DNA from: Paenibacillus macerans
GTDB taxonomy: Bacteria; Bacillota; Bacilli; Paenibacillales; Paenibacillaceae
DNA length: 64,000 nucleotides
Direction of reading: 5' to 3'
NCBI RefSeq assembly: GCF_900454495.1
Contig: NZ_UGSI01000002.1
Coordinates: 898,501-962,500 of the forward strand
Part shown: piece by piece, positions 46,392 to 54,535 of the stretch
Layout of the letters: each line of letters opens with the position of its first letter
How positions within the stretch are numbered: position 1 is the first letter of the stretch
The notes under the pieces: generated by a model
Seen by the model: the letters and a program-made list of their open reading frames with translations, nothing else
Databases searched by the model: none
What the model was told of the DNA's origin: nothing
Translations under genes and position numbers: made by a program

Positions 46392-46421
46392 TACCCCTTT
46401 AAGAAAGGAAGGTGCATGAAC

Positions 46422-48803
46422 ATGCAACCTGTTAACATACAAGAGGCGGTCAACCGCCTGAACCCGCAGCAAAAGCAAGCGGTGGAGGCGACGGAAGGGC
46501 CGCTGCTCATCATGGCCGGCGCGGGCAGCGGCAAGACGCGCGTGCTGACGCACCGCATCGCTTATCTCATCGCCACCCGGAAAGCGCCGCCTTGGGCGAT
46601 TTTGGCGATTACGTTTACGAACAAAGCCGCCCGCGAAATGCAGGACCGGGTATCCCTGCTTGTCGGCGGCGCGGAAGGACGGGACATTTGGGTGTCCACG
46701 TTCCACTCCATGTGCGTGCGTATTTTGCGGCGGGACATCGAGCGGATCGGCTTCAACTCCAACTTCAGCATTCTCGATTCGACGGACCAGCTATCGGTAA
46801 TCCGGAACTGCATGAAAGAGCTGAACATCGACACGAAGAAATTCGAGCCCAAGGCGGTTCAGGCGATGATCAGCACGGCCAAAAACGAACTGATCACGCC
46901 GCAGCAGTACGAACAGAAAGTCGGGGATTATTTTGAAGGCATCGTCGCCAAAGTGTACGTCATGTACCAAAAACGGTTGCGCAGCAACAACTCGCTCGAT
47001 TTCGACGACCTGATCATGAAGACGATCGAGCTGTTTAAGGAAACGCCGGAAGTGCTTGATTTTTACCAGAAAAAATTCCAATATATCCACGTTGACGAAT
47101 ATCAGGACACCAACCGCGCGCAGTACATGCTGTGCCGGCTGCTGGCCGACAAACACCATCGCATCTGCGTGGTCGGCGACAGCGACCAGTCGATCTACCG
47201 CTGGCGCGGGGCGGATATCAGCAACATCCTGAATTTTGAAAAAGACTACCCCGAAGCCAAAACGATTATGCTCGAGCAAAACTACCGTTCCACTTCGACG
47301 ATCCTGGACGCCGCCAACGCGGTGATCGGTCAAAACACGGGGCGCAAGCCGAAAAACCTGTGGACCGATAAAGGCGAAGGCGACAAGATTAAGGTTTACC
47401 GCGCCGATTCGGAGCATGATGAAGGGTATTTTGTTACCTCCGAAATTCATAATAGTGTGAAAAATGGCCGCAGCTACCGCGATCACGCGATTTTGTACCG
47501 GACCAACGCGCAGTCGCGGGTGATCGAGGAAATTTTGATCAAGTCGGACATCCCTTATCAAATCGTCGGCGGCATCAAGTTCTACGACCGCAAGGAAATC
47601 AAGGACCTGCTCGCTTATTTGCGGCTGTTGTCCAACCCGGACGACGACATCAGCCTGACGCGGGTGATCAATGTGCCGAAGCGGGGCATCGGCGACACGA
47701 CGGTGGCCAAGCTGGCGGACGCCGCCGCAGAGCGCGGAACATCGATCTACAGGGTGCTGGAAACGGTGGACGACCTCGGGCTGGCGGGACGCACGCGCAA
47801 CGCGTTGGTGGAGTTTTACGACATGATTGCCGCCTTGCATCAGATGGTTGATTACCTGTCGGTTACCGAACTCACGGAAAAATTGCTGGAAATGACCCAT
47901 TACCGGCTTGAACTGCAAAACGAAAACACGATCGAATCGCGGTCCCGCCTTGAAAATATCGATGAGTTCCTGTCGGTGACGATGGAATTCGAGAACAACA
48001 ACGAGGACAAGTCGCTCGTCGCGTTCCTGACCGATCTGGCCCTGATCGCCGATATCGACAGCATGAACGACAACGGCGACGCCGACAAGCCGGCCGACGA
48101 CGCCGTCGTGCTGATGACGATGCACAGTGCCAAAGGCCTGGAGTTCCCGGTCGTGTTCATCATCGGCATGGAAGAAGGCGTGTTCCCGCACAGCCGCGCG
48201 TTCCTCGACAACGAGGAACTGGAGGAGGAGCGCCGCCTGGCGTACGTGGGCATCACGCGCGCCGAGGAGCGGCTGTTCCTCTCGTGCGCGCAGATGCGCA
48301 CGCTGTTCGGGCGCACGACGGCCAACCCGCCGTCCCGGTTCCTCGATGAAATCCCCGAGGAACTGAAGGAGGACGGCGGGGGCGCGCCGCGCGACCGCTA
48401 CCGCCGCGGGCCGGGCGTCGGCGGCGCCTACAGCGGCCGCGGCTTCGGCAACGCCGGCGGCGGGAACTTCGGCCGCCCTGCCGACGGCGGCGGCCTGGGT
48501 TCGCGGTCCGCGGCAGCGCCGGGCGGACCGGCCGGGCGCAGTAACGTAATCCCTCTGCTGGGGCGGGATAACGTTACCGTGACCACCGGCGCGCCGGGAG
48601 CCGCGGCGGCCAAGGCGGCGAACCCCGGCGACTTCAGCGCCGGGGACAAGGTCTCCCATGCCAAGTGGGGCGTTGGCACGGTCGTCTCGATCAAAGGCTC
48701 CGGCAACGATACGGAGCTGCAGATCGCTTTTCCGGCGCCGGTCGGCGTGAAACGCCTGCTCGCCGGATTCGCCCCGATCACCAAGGTCACCGACGGCGAG
48801 TGA
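46422..48803 (+). CDS. pcrA: ATP-dependent DNA helicase, UvrD/PcrA type
   Basis: 793-aa 3'-5' helicase for repair and rolling-circle replication. Motifs in order: LNPQQKQAV (Q motif), GAGSGKTRVLTHRI (Walker A), FTNKAAREMQ (Ia), HVDEYQDTN (II), GDSDQSIYRWRGAD (III), EQNYRSTSTIL (IV), MTMHSAKGLEF (V) and RLAYVGITRAEERLFL (VI). A Gly-rich, low-complexity linker (~residues 660-735) leads to a C-terminal Tudor-like domain (HAKWGVGTVVSI) that binds RNA polymerase in relatives. ATG 46422 is favoured: AGGAAGG is nine bases upstream; ATG 46416 is only three bases from it. Confidence 0.93.
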   Translation: MQPVNIQEAVNRLNPQQKQAVEATEGPLLIMAGAGSGKTRVLTHRIAYLIATRKAPPWAILAITFTNKAAREMQDRVSLLVGGAEGRDIWVSTFHSMCVRILRRDIERIGFNSNFSILDSTDQLSVIRNCMKELNIDTKKFEPKAVQAMISTAKNELITPQQYEQKVGDYFEGIVAKVYVMYQKRLRSNNSLDFDDLIMKTIELFKETPEVLDFYQKKFQYIHVDEYQDTNRAQYMLCRLLADKHHRICVVGDSDQSIYRWRGADISNILNFEKDYPEAKTIMLEQNYRSTSTILDAANAVIGQNTGRKPKNLWTDKGEGDKIKVYRADSEHDEGYFVTSEIHNSVKNGRSYRDHAILYRTNAQSRVIEEILIKSDIPYQIVGGIKFYDRKEIKDLLAYLRLLSNPDDDISLTRVINVPKRGIGDTTVAKLADAAAERGTSIYRVLETVDDLGLAGRTRNALVEFYDMIAALHQMVDYLSVTELTEKLLEMTHYRLELQNENTIESRSRLENIDEFLSVTMEFENNNEDKSLVAFLTDLALIADIDSMNDNGDADKPADDAVVLMTMHSAKGLEFPVVFIIGMEEGVFPHSRAFLDNEELEEERRLAYVGITRAEERLFLSCAQMRTLFGRTTANPPSRFLDEIPEELKEDGGGAPRDRYRRGPGVGGAYSGRGFGNAGGGNFGRPADGGGLGSRSAAAPGGPAGRSNVIPLLGRDNVTVTTGAPGAAAAKAANPGDFSAGDKVSHAKWGVGTVVSIKGSGNDTELQIAFPAPVGVKRLLAGFAPITKVTDGE

Positions 48804-48831
48804 GGGGGGGGGCGGCCGGGCTGCCTTGGCT

Positions 48832-48911
48832 CGTACCGTGTCTGGGTCGAACCCTGCCTGGGCCGTACCATGCCTGGGTCGAACCGTGCCTAGCTCTTAC
48901 CATGCCTAGCA
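48832..48911 (+). repeat. 16-base degenerate tandem repeat, five units
   Basis: Units: CGTACCGTGTCTGGGT, CGAACCCTGCCTGGGC, CGTACCATGCCTGGGT, CGAACCGTGCCTAGCT, CTTACCATGCCTAGCA. Alternate units (1, 3, 5 and 2, 4) resemble each other more, suggesting a 32-base higher-order period. Confidence 0.8.
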
Positions 48912-49455
48912 CGTGGCAAGATAAAGAAACGGAGAACTTTACCATTCCCGTAGTCTCCAAAGTATATCTCCCCCGATCTGGGGAACTGATGATAGTAGAT
49001 CGCAGCAAGGACCGGTAGCAAGGGGCTGTCCATCTGCCGTGCAGCACGGGGGCGAAGCGCCGGGAGAAGTGCCGGAAGAAGCGCTTGCGTTAGATTATGC
49101 GTGTGCGGCGCTGTTGGCGGAGGGCCGCGGCAAAGCTCAGGCCGATTCACTTAAGAAAATGCATGCCGGCGGTCAGGTCGGCCGGCCGAAATAGCCGAAA
49201 ACACCGGTTTATCCGGCGGCTTTCTTTGCCGGTTTTCTCTGCCGGCTGTGCCGGCTGCCCGAAATAGCGGCATTTTTTGTCGCTATCTGTCCGAACTTTG
49301 TCTTCTGAAAATAAATAGCGGCAAAAAATGTCCTTATCCGGCCAGATTGACCCGAATTGCAGCCATTTCGCGGTGTCAGCCTAAAAATAGCGGCATAAAA
49401 TTCCCTTAATCCAGCGAAAACGCTCCAACCAAGACAAATAACGCCCTAAAAGGCC

Positions 49456-49556
49456 GCTAATATCACTAATGTCGCTAATGTCGCTAATATCACTAATGTC
49501 GCTAATGTCACTAATGTCACTAATGTCACTAAATTCGCTAATGCGCTAATGTCGCT
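49456..49556 (+). repeat. 9-base tandem repeat, about eleven units
   Basis: GCTAATGTC/ACTAATGTC/GCTAATATC units in tandem, the last few with small changes. Too short and without spacers, so not CRISPR; it looks like a minisatellite. Confidence 0.85.
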
Positions 49557-49648
49557 TTAACTCTTGCACAAGACAACTTGTTGCCCTGATACTTTTCGGA
49601 TTTGCCGCAAAAGCTCAGGTTTTTGAGTGATACTACCTGCCGGAACTC

Positions 49649-49831
49649 TAACGGTTGCAGCAGCCGCTATTTCCCGAAAAAGATCCCTTTCTAAATTGTA
49701 ACGGTTGTGAGCGCCGTTATTTGCCTGAATCTAAGCAAAATGAGCCGGGTTTCAGTGAAATAAGCGCTATGGCAACCGTTACAATTTGAAATCAACGTTA
49801 TTGGAACAAATAGCGGCTGTGGCAACCGTTA
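49649..49831. repeat. Four REP-like units, two in each orientation
   Basis: TAACGGTTGCAGCAGCCGCT (49649) and TAACGGTTGTGAGCGCCGTT (49699) run forward. Their complements follow at 49758-49781 and 49808-49831, each ending GGCAACCGTTA. The four units can fold into large stem structures ahead of ligA. Confidence 0.75.
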
Positions 49832-49967
49832 GAATCTCTCGAGCATCAATGTCGGCATATGGCCATAAGCCGGTCCGCCGCACCAATGTTAATTTTGAAG
49901 CGGAGCCATTCCCGGGCCGATCCCCGAATGTTCCGTTTCTATAATATATAAGGAGGGTTGTCCCTGC

Positions 49968-51989
49968 ATGGATGTTATGCAAAAAATGAAGCAGCTCGTA
50001 GAGCAATTGAACAAGTACAACTATCATTACTACACCCTGGATGAGCCGTTGATCAGTGACAAGGAGTACGATCAACTGTACGACGAATTGACCGCTTTGG
50101 AGGCGGAGACGGGCGTGACCTTGCCGGACTCGCCGACGATGCGGGTGGGCGGCGAGCTGCTGCAGGGATTCAAGCCTCACCGGCATTTGTCGCCTTTATG
50201 GAGCCTGGATAAGGCCCAAAACGAGGAGCAACTGCAAAACTGGAACAACCGGGCAATCAAGCTGATCGCGGATTATAACACCAAAAATCCCGAAAATCCG
50301 CTCCCAGAGCCGACGTATGTCGTCGAGCTGAAGTTCGATGGACTGACGCTGAACTTGACTTATACGGACGGCAACCTGGTGCAGGCGGCGACCCGGGGGA
50401 ACGGCGTTGTGGGCGAAGGCATTTTGGCCCAGGTGAAAACGATCAAGTCCGTGCCGCTGACCATCCCGTACCGTGAGGGCACGATCGAAGTGCAGGGCGA
50501 AGGCATCATGAATTTGTCCGTACTGGCCAAATACAACGAAACGGCCGCCGAACCGCTCAAAAACGCCCGCAACGCCGCGGCCGGCGCCCTGCGCAACCTG
50601 AATCCGCGCGTCACGGCGGAGCGGAAGCTGAGCGCTTTTTTCTACAACGTGGGGTATTCCGATCAAGTCCGGTTCCGGGACCATCGCGAGATGATGGAGT
50701 TTCTCAAAGAGAACCGTTTTAAAGTCAATCCGTTCGTGACCTACCACAGCAGCTTCGATGAGGTGGTGCGCGAGCTGGAGCGGATCGTGGAGCGCCGCGC
50801 TTCGCTCGATTACTTGATCGACGGAGCCGTCGTCAAAATTACCGATATGCGCACCCGCGAGATTCTCGGCTACACGGATAAATTCCCGCGCTGGGCGGTG
50901 GCGTTCAAATTTGAGGCGGAAGAAACGACCACAGTGTTGGAGTCCGTGTCCTGGAACGTCGGGCGCACCGGTAAAATCACGCCCCTGGCCAAGGTCGAGC
51001 CGGTGGAGTTGGCCGGCGTCACCGTGCAGAACTGCACGCTTAACAACGTTGGCGACATCGAGCGGAAAAACCTGAAGTTTGCGCTTGGCACCCGCGTCTT
51101 CATCCGCCGTTCCAACGACGTCATCCCGGAAATTCTCGGCAAAGTGACGGATGAGCAGGACGGCGGGGAGATCGTCTTTCCGACCGTGTGCCCGGCATGC
51201 GGCACGTCGCTGGAGCAGCGCGGCGCCCATCTGTTCTGCAACAACCGGCTGGGCTGCAAACCGCAGATCGTCGCCCGCATTACGCATTTCGCGTCGCGCG
51301 ATGCGATGGACATCGAGACGTTCAGCGAAAAAACCGCCGAGCAGCTGCATGACGAGCTGAACGTTCATGAACCGGCCGACCTGTACACGCTGAAATTCGA
51401 TGATCTGATCAAGCTCGACCGCTTCGGCGAAAAGAAAGCCAACAACCTGCTGGAGGCGATTGAGCAGAGCAAAGGCCGCGACCTTGCTTCCTTCCTGTTT
51501 GCGCTGGGCATTCCGAACACCGGTAAATCGACCACCAAAGTGCTTGCCGACCATTACGGCAGTTTGTCCGCGGTGATGTCGGCAACGGTGGAGGACTTAA
51601 TCACCCTGCCGGACATCGGCGGCATCGTGGCCGAAAGCATCGTCTCGTTTTTCGCCGATCCGTTCCAGCAGGCGGCCATTCAGAAGATGCTGGATCAGGG
51701 CGTCGCACCGAAGGCGCCGGACAAACCGGCGGCCCCGGTGACGGATTCCTTCTTCTCCGGCAAAACCGTCGTCCTGACCGGTACGCTGCACCAGCTCGGC
51801 CGCGATGAGGCGACCGCCCGGCTGGAGGCGCTTGGCGCCAAAGTGACCGGCAGCGTGTCGAAGAAAACCGACCTCGTCATCGCCGGGGAGAAAGCCGGCA
51901 GCAAGCTGGCCAAAGCCCAGGAGCTCGGCATACCCGTGATCGAAGACGAAGATGAATTTATCCGGCTGTTAAACGAAAGCAACGGATAG
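49968..51989 (+). CDS. ligA: NAD-dependent DNA ligase
   Basis: Seals nicks using NAD+. 673 aa: Ia domain (NKYNYHYYTLDEPLISDKEYDQLYDEL), adenylation site ELKFDGLTL with the nucleophilic Lys, ARNAAAGALRNLNP, RWAVAFKFEAEE, an OB domain, a zinc finger (CPACG ... FCNNRLGC), HhH repeats (GIPNTGKSTTKVLADHYG), and a C-terminal BRCT domain (FFSGKTVVLTGTLHQLGRDE). The sequence departs from textbook LigA: KFDG rather than KIDG, and SPLWSLDKAQ where most have PMLSLGNAF. Still, all domains are present and the pcrA neighbourhood is the usual one. Confidence 0.92.
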   Translation: MDVMQKMKQLVEQLNKYNYHYYTLDEPLISDKEYDQLYDELTALEAETGVTLPDSPTMRVGGELLQGFKPHRHLSPLWSLDKAQNEEQLQNWNNRAIKLIADYNTKNPENPLPEPTYVVELKFDGLTLNLTYTDGNLVQAATRGNGVVGEGILAQVKTIKSVPLTIPYREGTIEVQGEGIMNLSVLAKYNETAAEPLKNARNAAAGALRNLNPRVTAERKLSAFFYNVGYSDQVRFRDHREMMEFLKENRFKVNPFVTYHSSFDEVVRELERIVERRASLDYLIDGAVVKITDMRTREILGYTDKFPRWAVAFKFEAEETTTVLESVSWNVGRTGKITPLAKVEPVELAGVTVQNCTLNNVGDIERKNLKFALGTRVFIRRSNDVIPEILGKVTDEQDGGEIVFPTVCPACGTSLEQRGAHLFCNNRLGCKPQIVARITHFASRDAMDIETFSEKTAEQLHDELNVHEPADLYTLKFDDLIKLDRFGEKKANNLLEAIEQSKGRDLASFLFALGIPNTGKSTTKVLADHYGSLSAVMSATVEDLITLPDIGGIVAESIVSFFADPFQQAAIQKMLDQGVAPKAPDKPAAPVTDSFFSGKTVVLTGTLHQLGRDEATARLEALGAKVTGSVSKKTDLVIAGEKAGSKLAKAQELGIPVIEDEDEFIRLLNESNG

Positions 51990-51995
51990 CCCATA

Positions 51996-52040
51996 ACCCC
52001 TGAAAACGGCACAATCGCCGGTTTCGGGGGTTTTTATTTT
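51996..52040 (+). terminator. Rho-independent terminator after ligA
   Basis: CCCCTGAAA-CGGC and GCCG-TTTCGGGG arms, then T-rich tail. Confidence 0.88.
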
Positions 52041-52063
52041 TCTGCCGGTGTTGATGATTAATA

Positions 52064-52092
52064 TTGACAATCAGCCGGGAGTTAGCTATTAT
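52064..52092 (+). promoter_or_regulatory. SigA promoter of the efflux locus
   Basis: TTGACA, exact 17-base spacer, TATTAT. Confidence 0.8.
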
Positions 52093-52102
52093 TCTTTTCG
52101 GC

Positions 52103-52122
52103 ATTACTCTGTACAGAGTAAT
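52103..52122. promoter_or_regulatory. Perfect 20-bp palindrome, putative repressor operator
   Basis: ATTACTCTGTACAGAGTAAT is its own complement and starts 10 bases after the -10 box, at the expected transcription start. This is a classic position for a TetR-, MarR- or PadR-type repressor. The PadR gene at 56189 is a local candidate. Confidence 0.7.
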
Positions 52123-52174
52123 ATGTTTGTATTAAAAATACACAAAAAGGAGCGTGTTTCCAAAGATCTGTTGA

Positions 52175-52220
52175 GATCTACCAAGGTCTACCAAGGCCTA
52201 CCAAGGTCTACTAAGGTCTG
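52175..52220 (+). repeat. 10-base tandem repeat in the efflux leader
   Basis: GGTCTACCAA units in tandem (about 4.5), with small changes, lying in the 5' leader. The period is close to one helical turn. Confidence 0.75.
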
Positions 52221-52302
52221 CAGCTAAAAGGTAAATGCAATCATAATCGGATTGAGTATTGAAGATGTTTGCCAAAAAATTCAGCCTACTGGGGTGGAGT
52301 GC

Positions 52303-52956
52303 GTGAGTAAGAAAAAAATTTATTTAATTCTAGTTGCCTTGGTTGTAATAAGCGGCGGGGCGTTAGGCTGCTACTACTGGTACCAAGGCGCTCATTATGT
52401 GAAAAGCGATGATGCGCGTATAGCTGCCGATCAGTATCGAGTGATGCCGCAAATCACCGCCAAGCTGGATCAGATTTATGTTGAAGAAGGCGATACGCTC
52501 AAGAAGGATGAGATGATTGCCGTCCAGGATGTATCCGGCCTGGACTCCAGTTCCATCAGCAAAGCTGTGCTGCGTGCCCCCATTGACGGTACGGTGATTA
52601 AACTTTACTCCCATGAACAAGAGATCGCGTCGCCCAGCACCGCGGTAGCGGTAATGGTGGATATGAGCAGCCTGTATGTTTCAACCAACATCGAAGAGAC
52701 CGACATTGGCCGGATCAAGCCGGGGGAAGTCGTCGATGTCACTCTGGACGCTGCGGGGGGCCAGGTCATTCAGGGGAAGGTGAGCAATGTCGGGCAGGCT
52801 ACCAACTCCGTATTTTCAGCAATTCCAGCAACGAATACGAGCGGCAACTTCAATAAGGTTACGCAGCGCATTCCGGTGAAAATTGCCTTGAATATTCCGG
52901 AGGGAATGGAGCTGATCCCAGGAACAAACGTTGAAGTCAGAATTCATACTCCATAG
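52303..52956 (+). CDS. HlyD/EmrA-like membrane fusion (adaptor) protein, short form
   Basis: About 217 aa: one N-terminal span (IYLILVALVVISGGALGCYY), then a biotinyl-lipoyl half-motif (VMPQITAKLDQIYVEEGDTL), a very short loop instead of the long hairpin, the second half-motif (LRAPIDGTVIKLYSHEQEI) and a beta barrel domain. It carries substrates across the cell wall space with the MFS pump that follows after 12 bases. The GTG at 52303 is preferred (GGTGG just upstream); a TTG at 52252 is possible but lacks a site. Confidence 0.78.
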   Translation: MSKKKIYLILVALVVISGGALGCYYWYQGAHYVKSDDARIAADQYRVMPQITAKLDQIYVEEGDTLKKDEMIAVQDVSGLDSSSISKAVLRAPIDGTVIKLYSHEQEIASPSTAVAVMVDMSSLYVSTNIEETDIGRIKPGEVVDVTLDAAGGQVIQGKVSNVGQATNSVFSAIPATNTSGNFNKVTQRIPVKIALNIPEGMELIPGTNVEVRIHTP

Positions 52957-52968
52957 AGGGGGATTGGC

Positions 52969-54507
52969 ATGGATTCAAATCCGATAACCGCTGCTCCTCC
53001 CGCTGATTCATCATCCAAAGAACGTTGGCTGGCTTTCTTTGCCATTGTCGTGGGAGCTTTTGTAGCCGTTTTGAACAACAGTTTGATTAACGTGGCGATT
53101 CCGCAATTGACTACGGATTTAGGGTCGACCGCCTCGCGGATTCAGTGGGTAATTACCGGCTATACACTGGCTCAAGGAATTATCGTTCCGATCACGGGGT
53201 TTATGGAGCAGCGGGTTGGCTATAAGAAGTTTTTGCTCGGCGCTCTCTCCGTATTTACGATAGGTACGGCCTTGTGCATATTTGCCTGGAATGACCTGTC
53301 GTTGATTGCCGCCCGCATTATTGCCGGCCTTGGCGGCGGAGTTATCATGCCGCTGAGCATGACGATTGTGTATAAAATTATACCGCGCGAACAAATTGGA
53401 ATGGCGATCGGGATCTGGGGAATTTCCTCCATGGCCGCGCCTGCCATCGGTCCGACACTAAGCGGTTATTTGATTGAATGGTTCAACTGGAGATTTCTGT
53501 TTATTGCTTGCGTTCCGTTTGCCTTATTCGCCATTCTGATGGTTGTCCTATTGATCAAGGAACCGCCAAAAGGTGCGCCCATCAAGTTTGACGTTCCAGG
53601 GTTTTTATTAGCCGCGACCTGTGCGGGCACATTGCTTTACGCGCTTTCCAGCGGGCCGTCCGACGGCTGGGGATCCTTTAAAATTGTTTCGCTGCTTTTT
53701 ATCGCTTTCTGGTCGCTGGTGTTTCTCATTTTTGTCGAGAAGGGCAAGGATAATGCAGTTATCGATATTTCACTGTTTAAAAATCATAAGTTTACCGTTA
53801 GTGTAATTACCTCCAGTTTTGTCATGATGGGGATGTATGGAGGCACCTTTTTGACGCCGTTATTTTTGCAAAATATTCAGTCGGTATCTCCTGTCGAAAC
53901 AGGAATTATTTTACTCCCGCAGGCTATAGGCATGGCTCTCATGATGCCGATCGCGGGCAAGCTGTTAGACAAGATAGGCATCTTGCCGATCGGACTCGCG
54001 GGGCTGACTTTAACCAGTCTGATGACCTACCACCTTCACTTGTTGACGCCACAGACATCGCACTTGTGGTTTGAGGGTGTGACCGCACTGCGCGGAATAG
54101 GAATCGGACTATGCATGATGCCTTTGTCCACAGTCGGGATGAACGCCGTGGAGAACAATAAGGTGGGCAAAGCCTCGGCCGCGTCCAACCTGATAAGAAC
54201 GCTCGCCGGCTCCATGGCCATTGCAGTTTTCACCTTCCTCATGCAGAACCGTACGGCTCTGCATACGCAGCATATTGCCGAATCCGTAACCGCGGAAGGC
54301 GCGCAAATCTTACAATCGACGCTTGGGAGCTCGTGGGCTTCTACGGTATCCGGATTAATTTCGCTGGACGCCTATTCCCGGGGGATTGCGGATACATTTC
54401 TGTTATCATCCATACCATTATTTTGTTCGATACCGCTGATTTTCCTGTTTGCCACCGGAAGAAAACGAAAAGCAGCCAAAGACGCGGCTGCGGAAATTCA
54501 AGCATAA
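52969..54507 (+). CDS. DHA2-family MFS drug efflux pump (EmrB/QacA type)
   Basis: 512 aa with 14 predicted spans. VLNNSLINVAIPQLTTDLGS and WVITGYTLAQGIIVPITGF match the D1-type start of DHA2 pumps; GGGVIMPLSMTIVYKIIP and GIWGISSMAAPAIGPTLSGY are the motif C (antiporter) region. It pumps toxic compounds out using the proton gradient. It is flanked on both sides by adaptor proteins. Substrate unknown. Confidence 0.88.
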   Translation: MDSNPITAAPPADSSSKERWLAFFAIVVGAFVAVLNNSLINVAIPQLTTDLGSTASRIQWVITGYTLAQGIIVPITGFMEQRVGYKKFLLGALSVFTIGTALCIFAWNDLSLIAARIIAGLGGGVIMPLSMTIVYKIIPREQIGMAIGIWGISSMAAPAIGPTLSGYLIEWFNWRFLFIACVPFALFAILMVVLLIKEPPKGAPIKFDVPGFLLAATCAGTLLYALSSGPSDGWGSFKIVSLLFIAFWSLVFLIFVEKGKDNAVIDISLFKNHKFTVSVITSSFVMMGMYGGTFLTPLFLQNIQSVSPVETGIILLPQAIGMALMMPIAGKLLDKIGILPIGLAGLTLTSLMTYHLHLLTPQTSHLWFEGVTALRGIGIGLCMMPLSTVGMNAVENNKVGKASAASNLIRTLAGSMAIAVFTFLMQNRTALHTQHIAESVTAEGAQILQSTLGSSWASTVSGLISLDAYSRGIADTFLLSSIPLFCSIPLIFLFATGRKRKAAKDAAAEIQA

Positions 54508-54535
54508 GCACGGAGAGAAAGGGGACGGAGCATAG

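Larger units (their letters stand above)
48804..49967 (+). other. 1.16-kb repeat-rich intergenic region
   Basis: Between pcrA and ligA there is no supported gene, but several repeat types. These are listed separately: 16-base tandem repeats at 48832, 9-base tandem repeats at 49456, and four TAACGGTTG-type units at 49649. In addition AAATAGCGGCA occurs three times at about 49262, 49310 and 49384. AGGAGGG at 49951 is the ligA ribosome site. Confidence 0.6.

Noticed and set aside
46791..48659. 622-codon minus-strand frame opposite pcrA
   Set aside because: Antisense shadow of a GC-rich gene with all helicase motifs on the plus strand.
49456..49556. Tandem repeat as a possible CRISPR array
   Set aside because: The 9-base units are contiguous without spacers, and no cas gene is in the window.
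50196..51554. 452-codon minus-strand frame opposite ligA
   Set aside because: Antisense shadow; ligA domains are clear on the plus strand.
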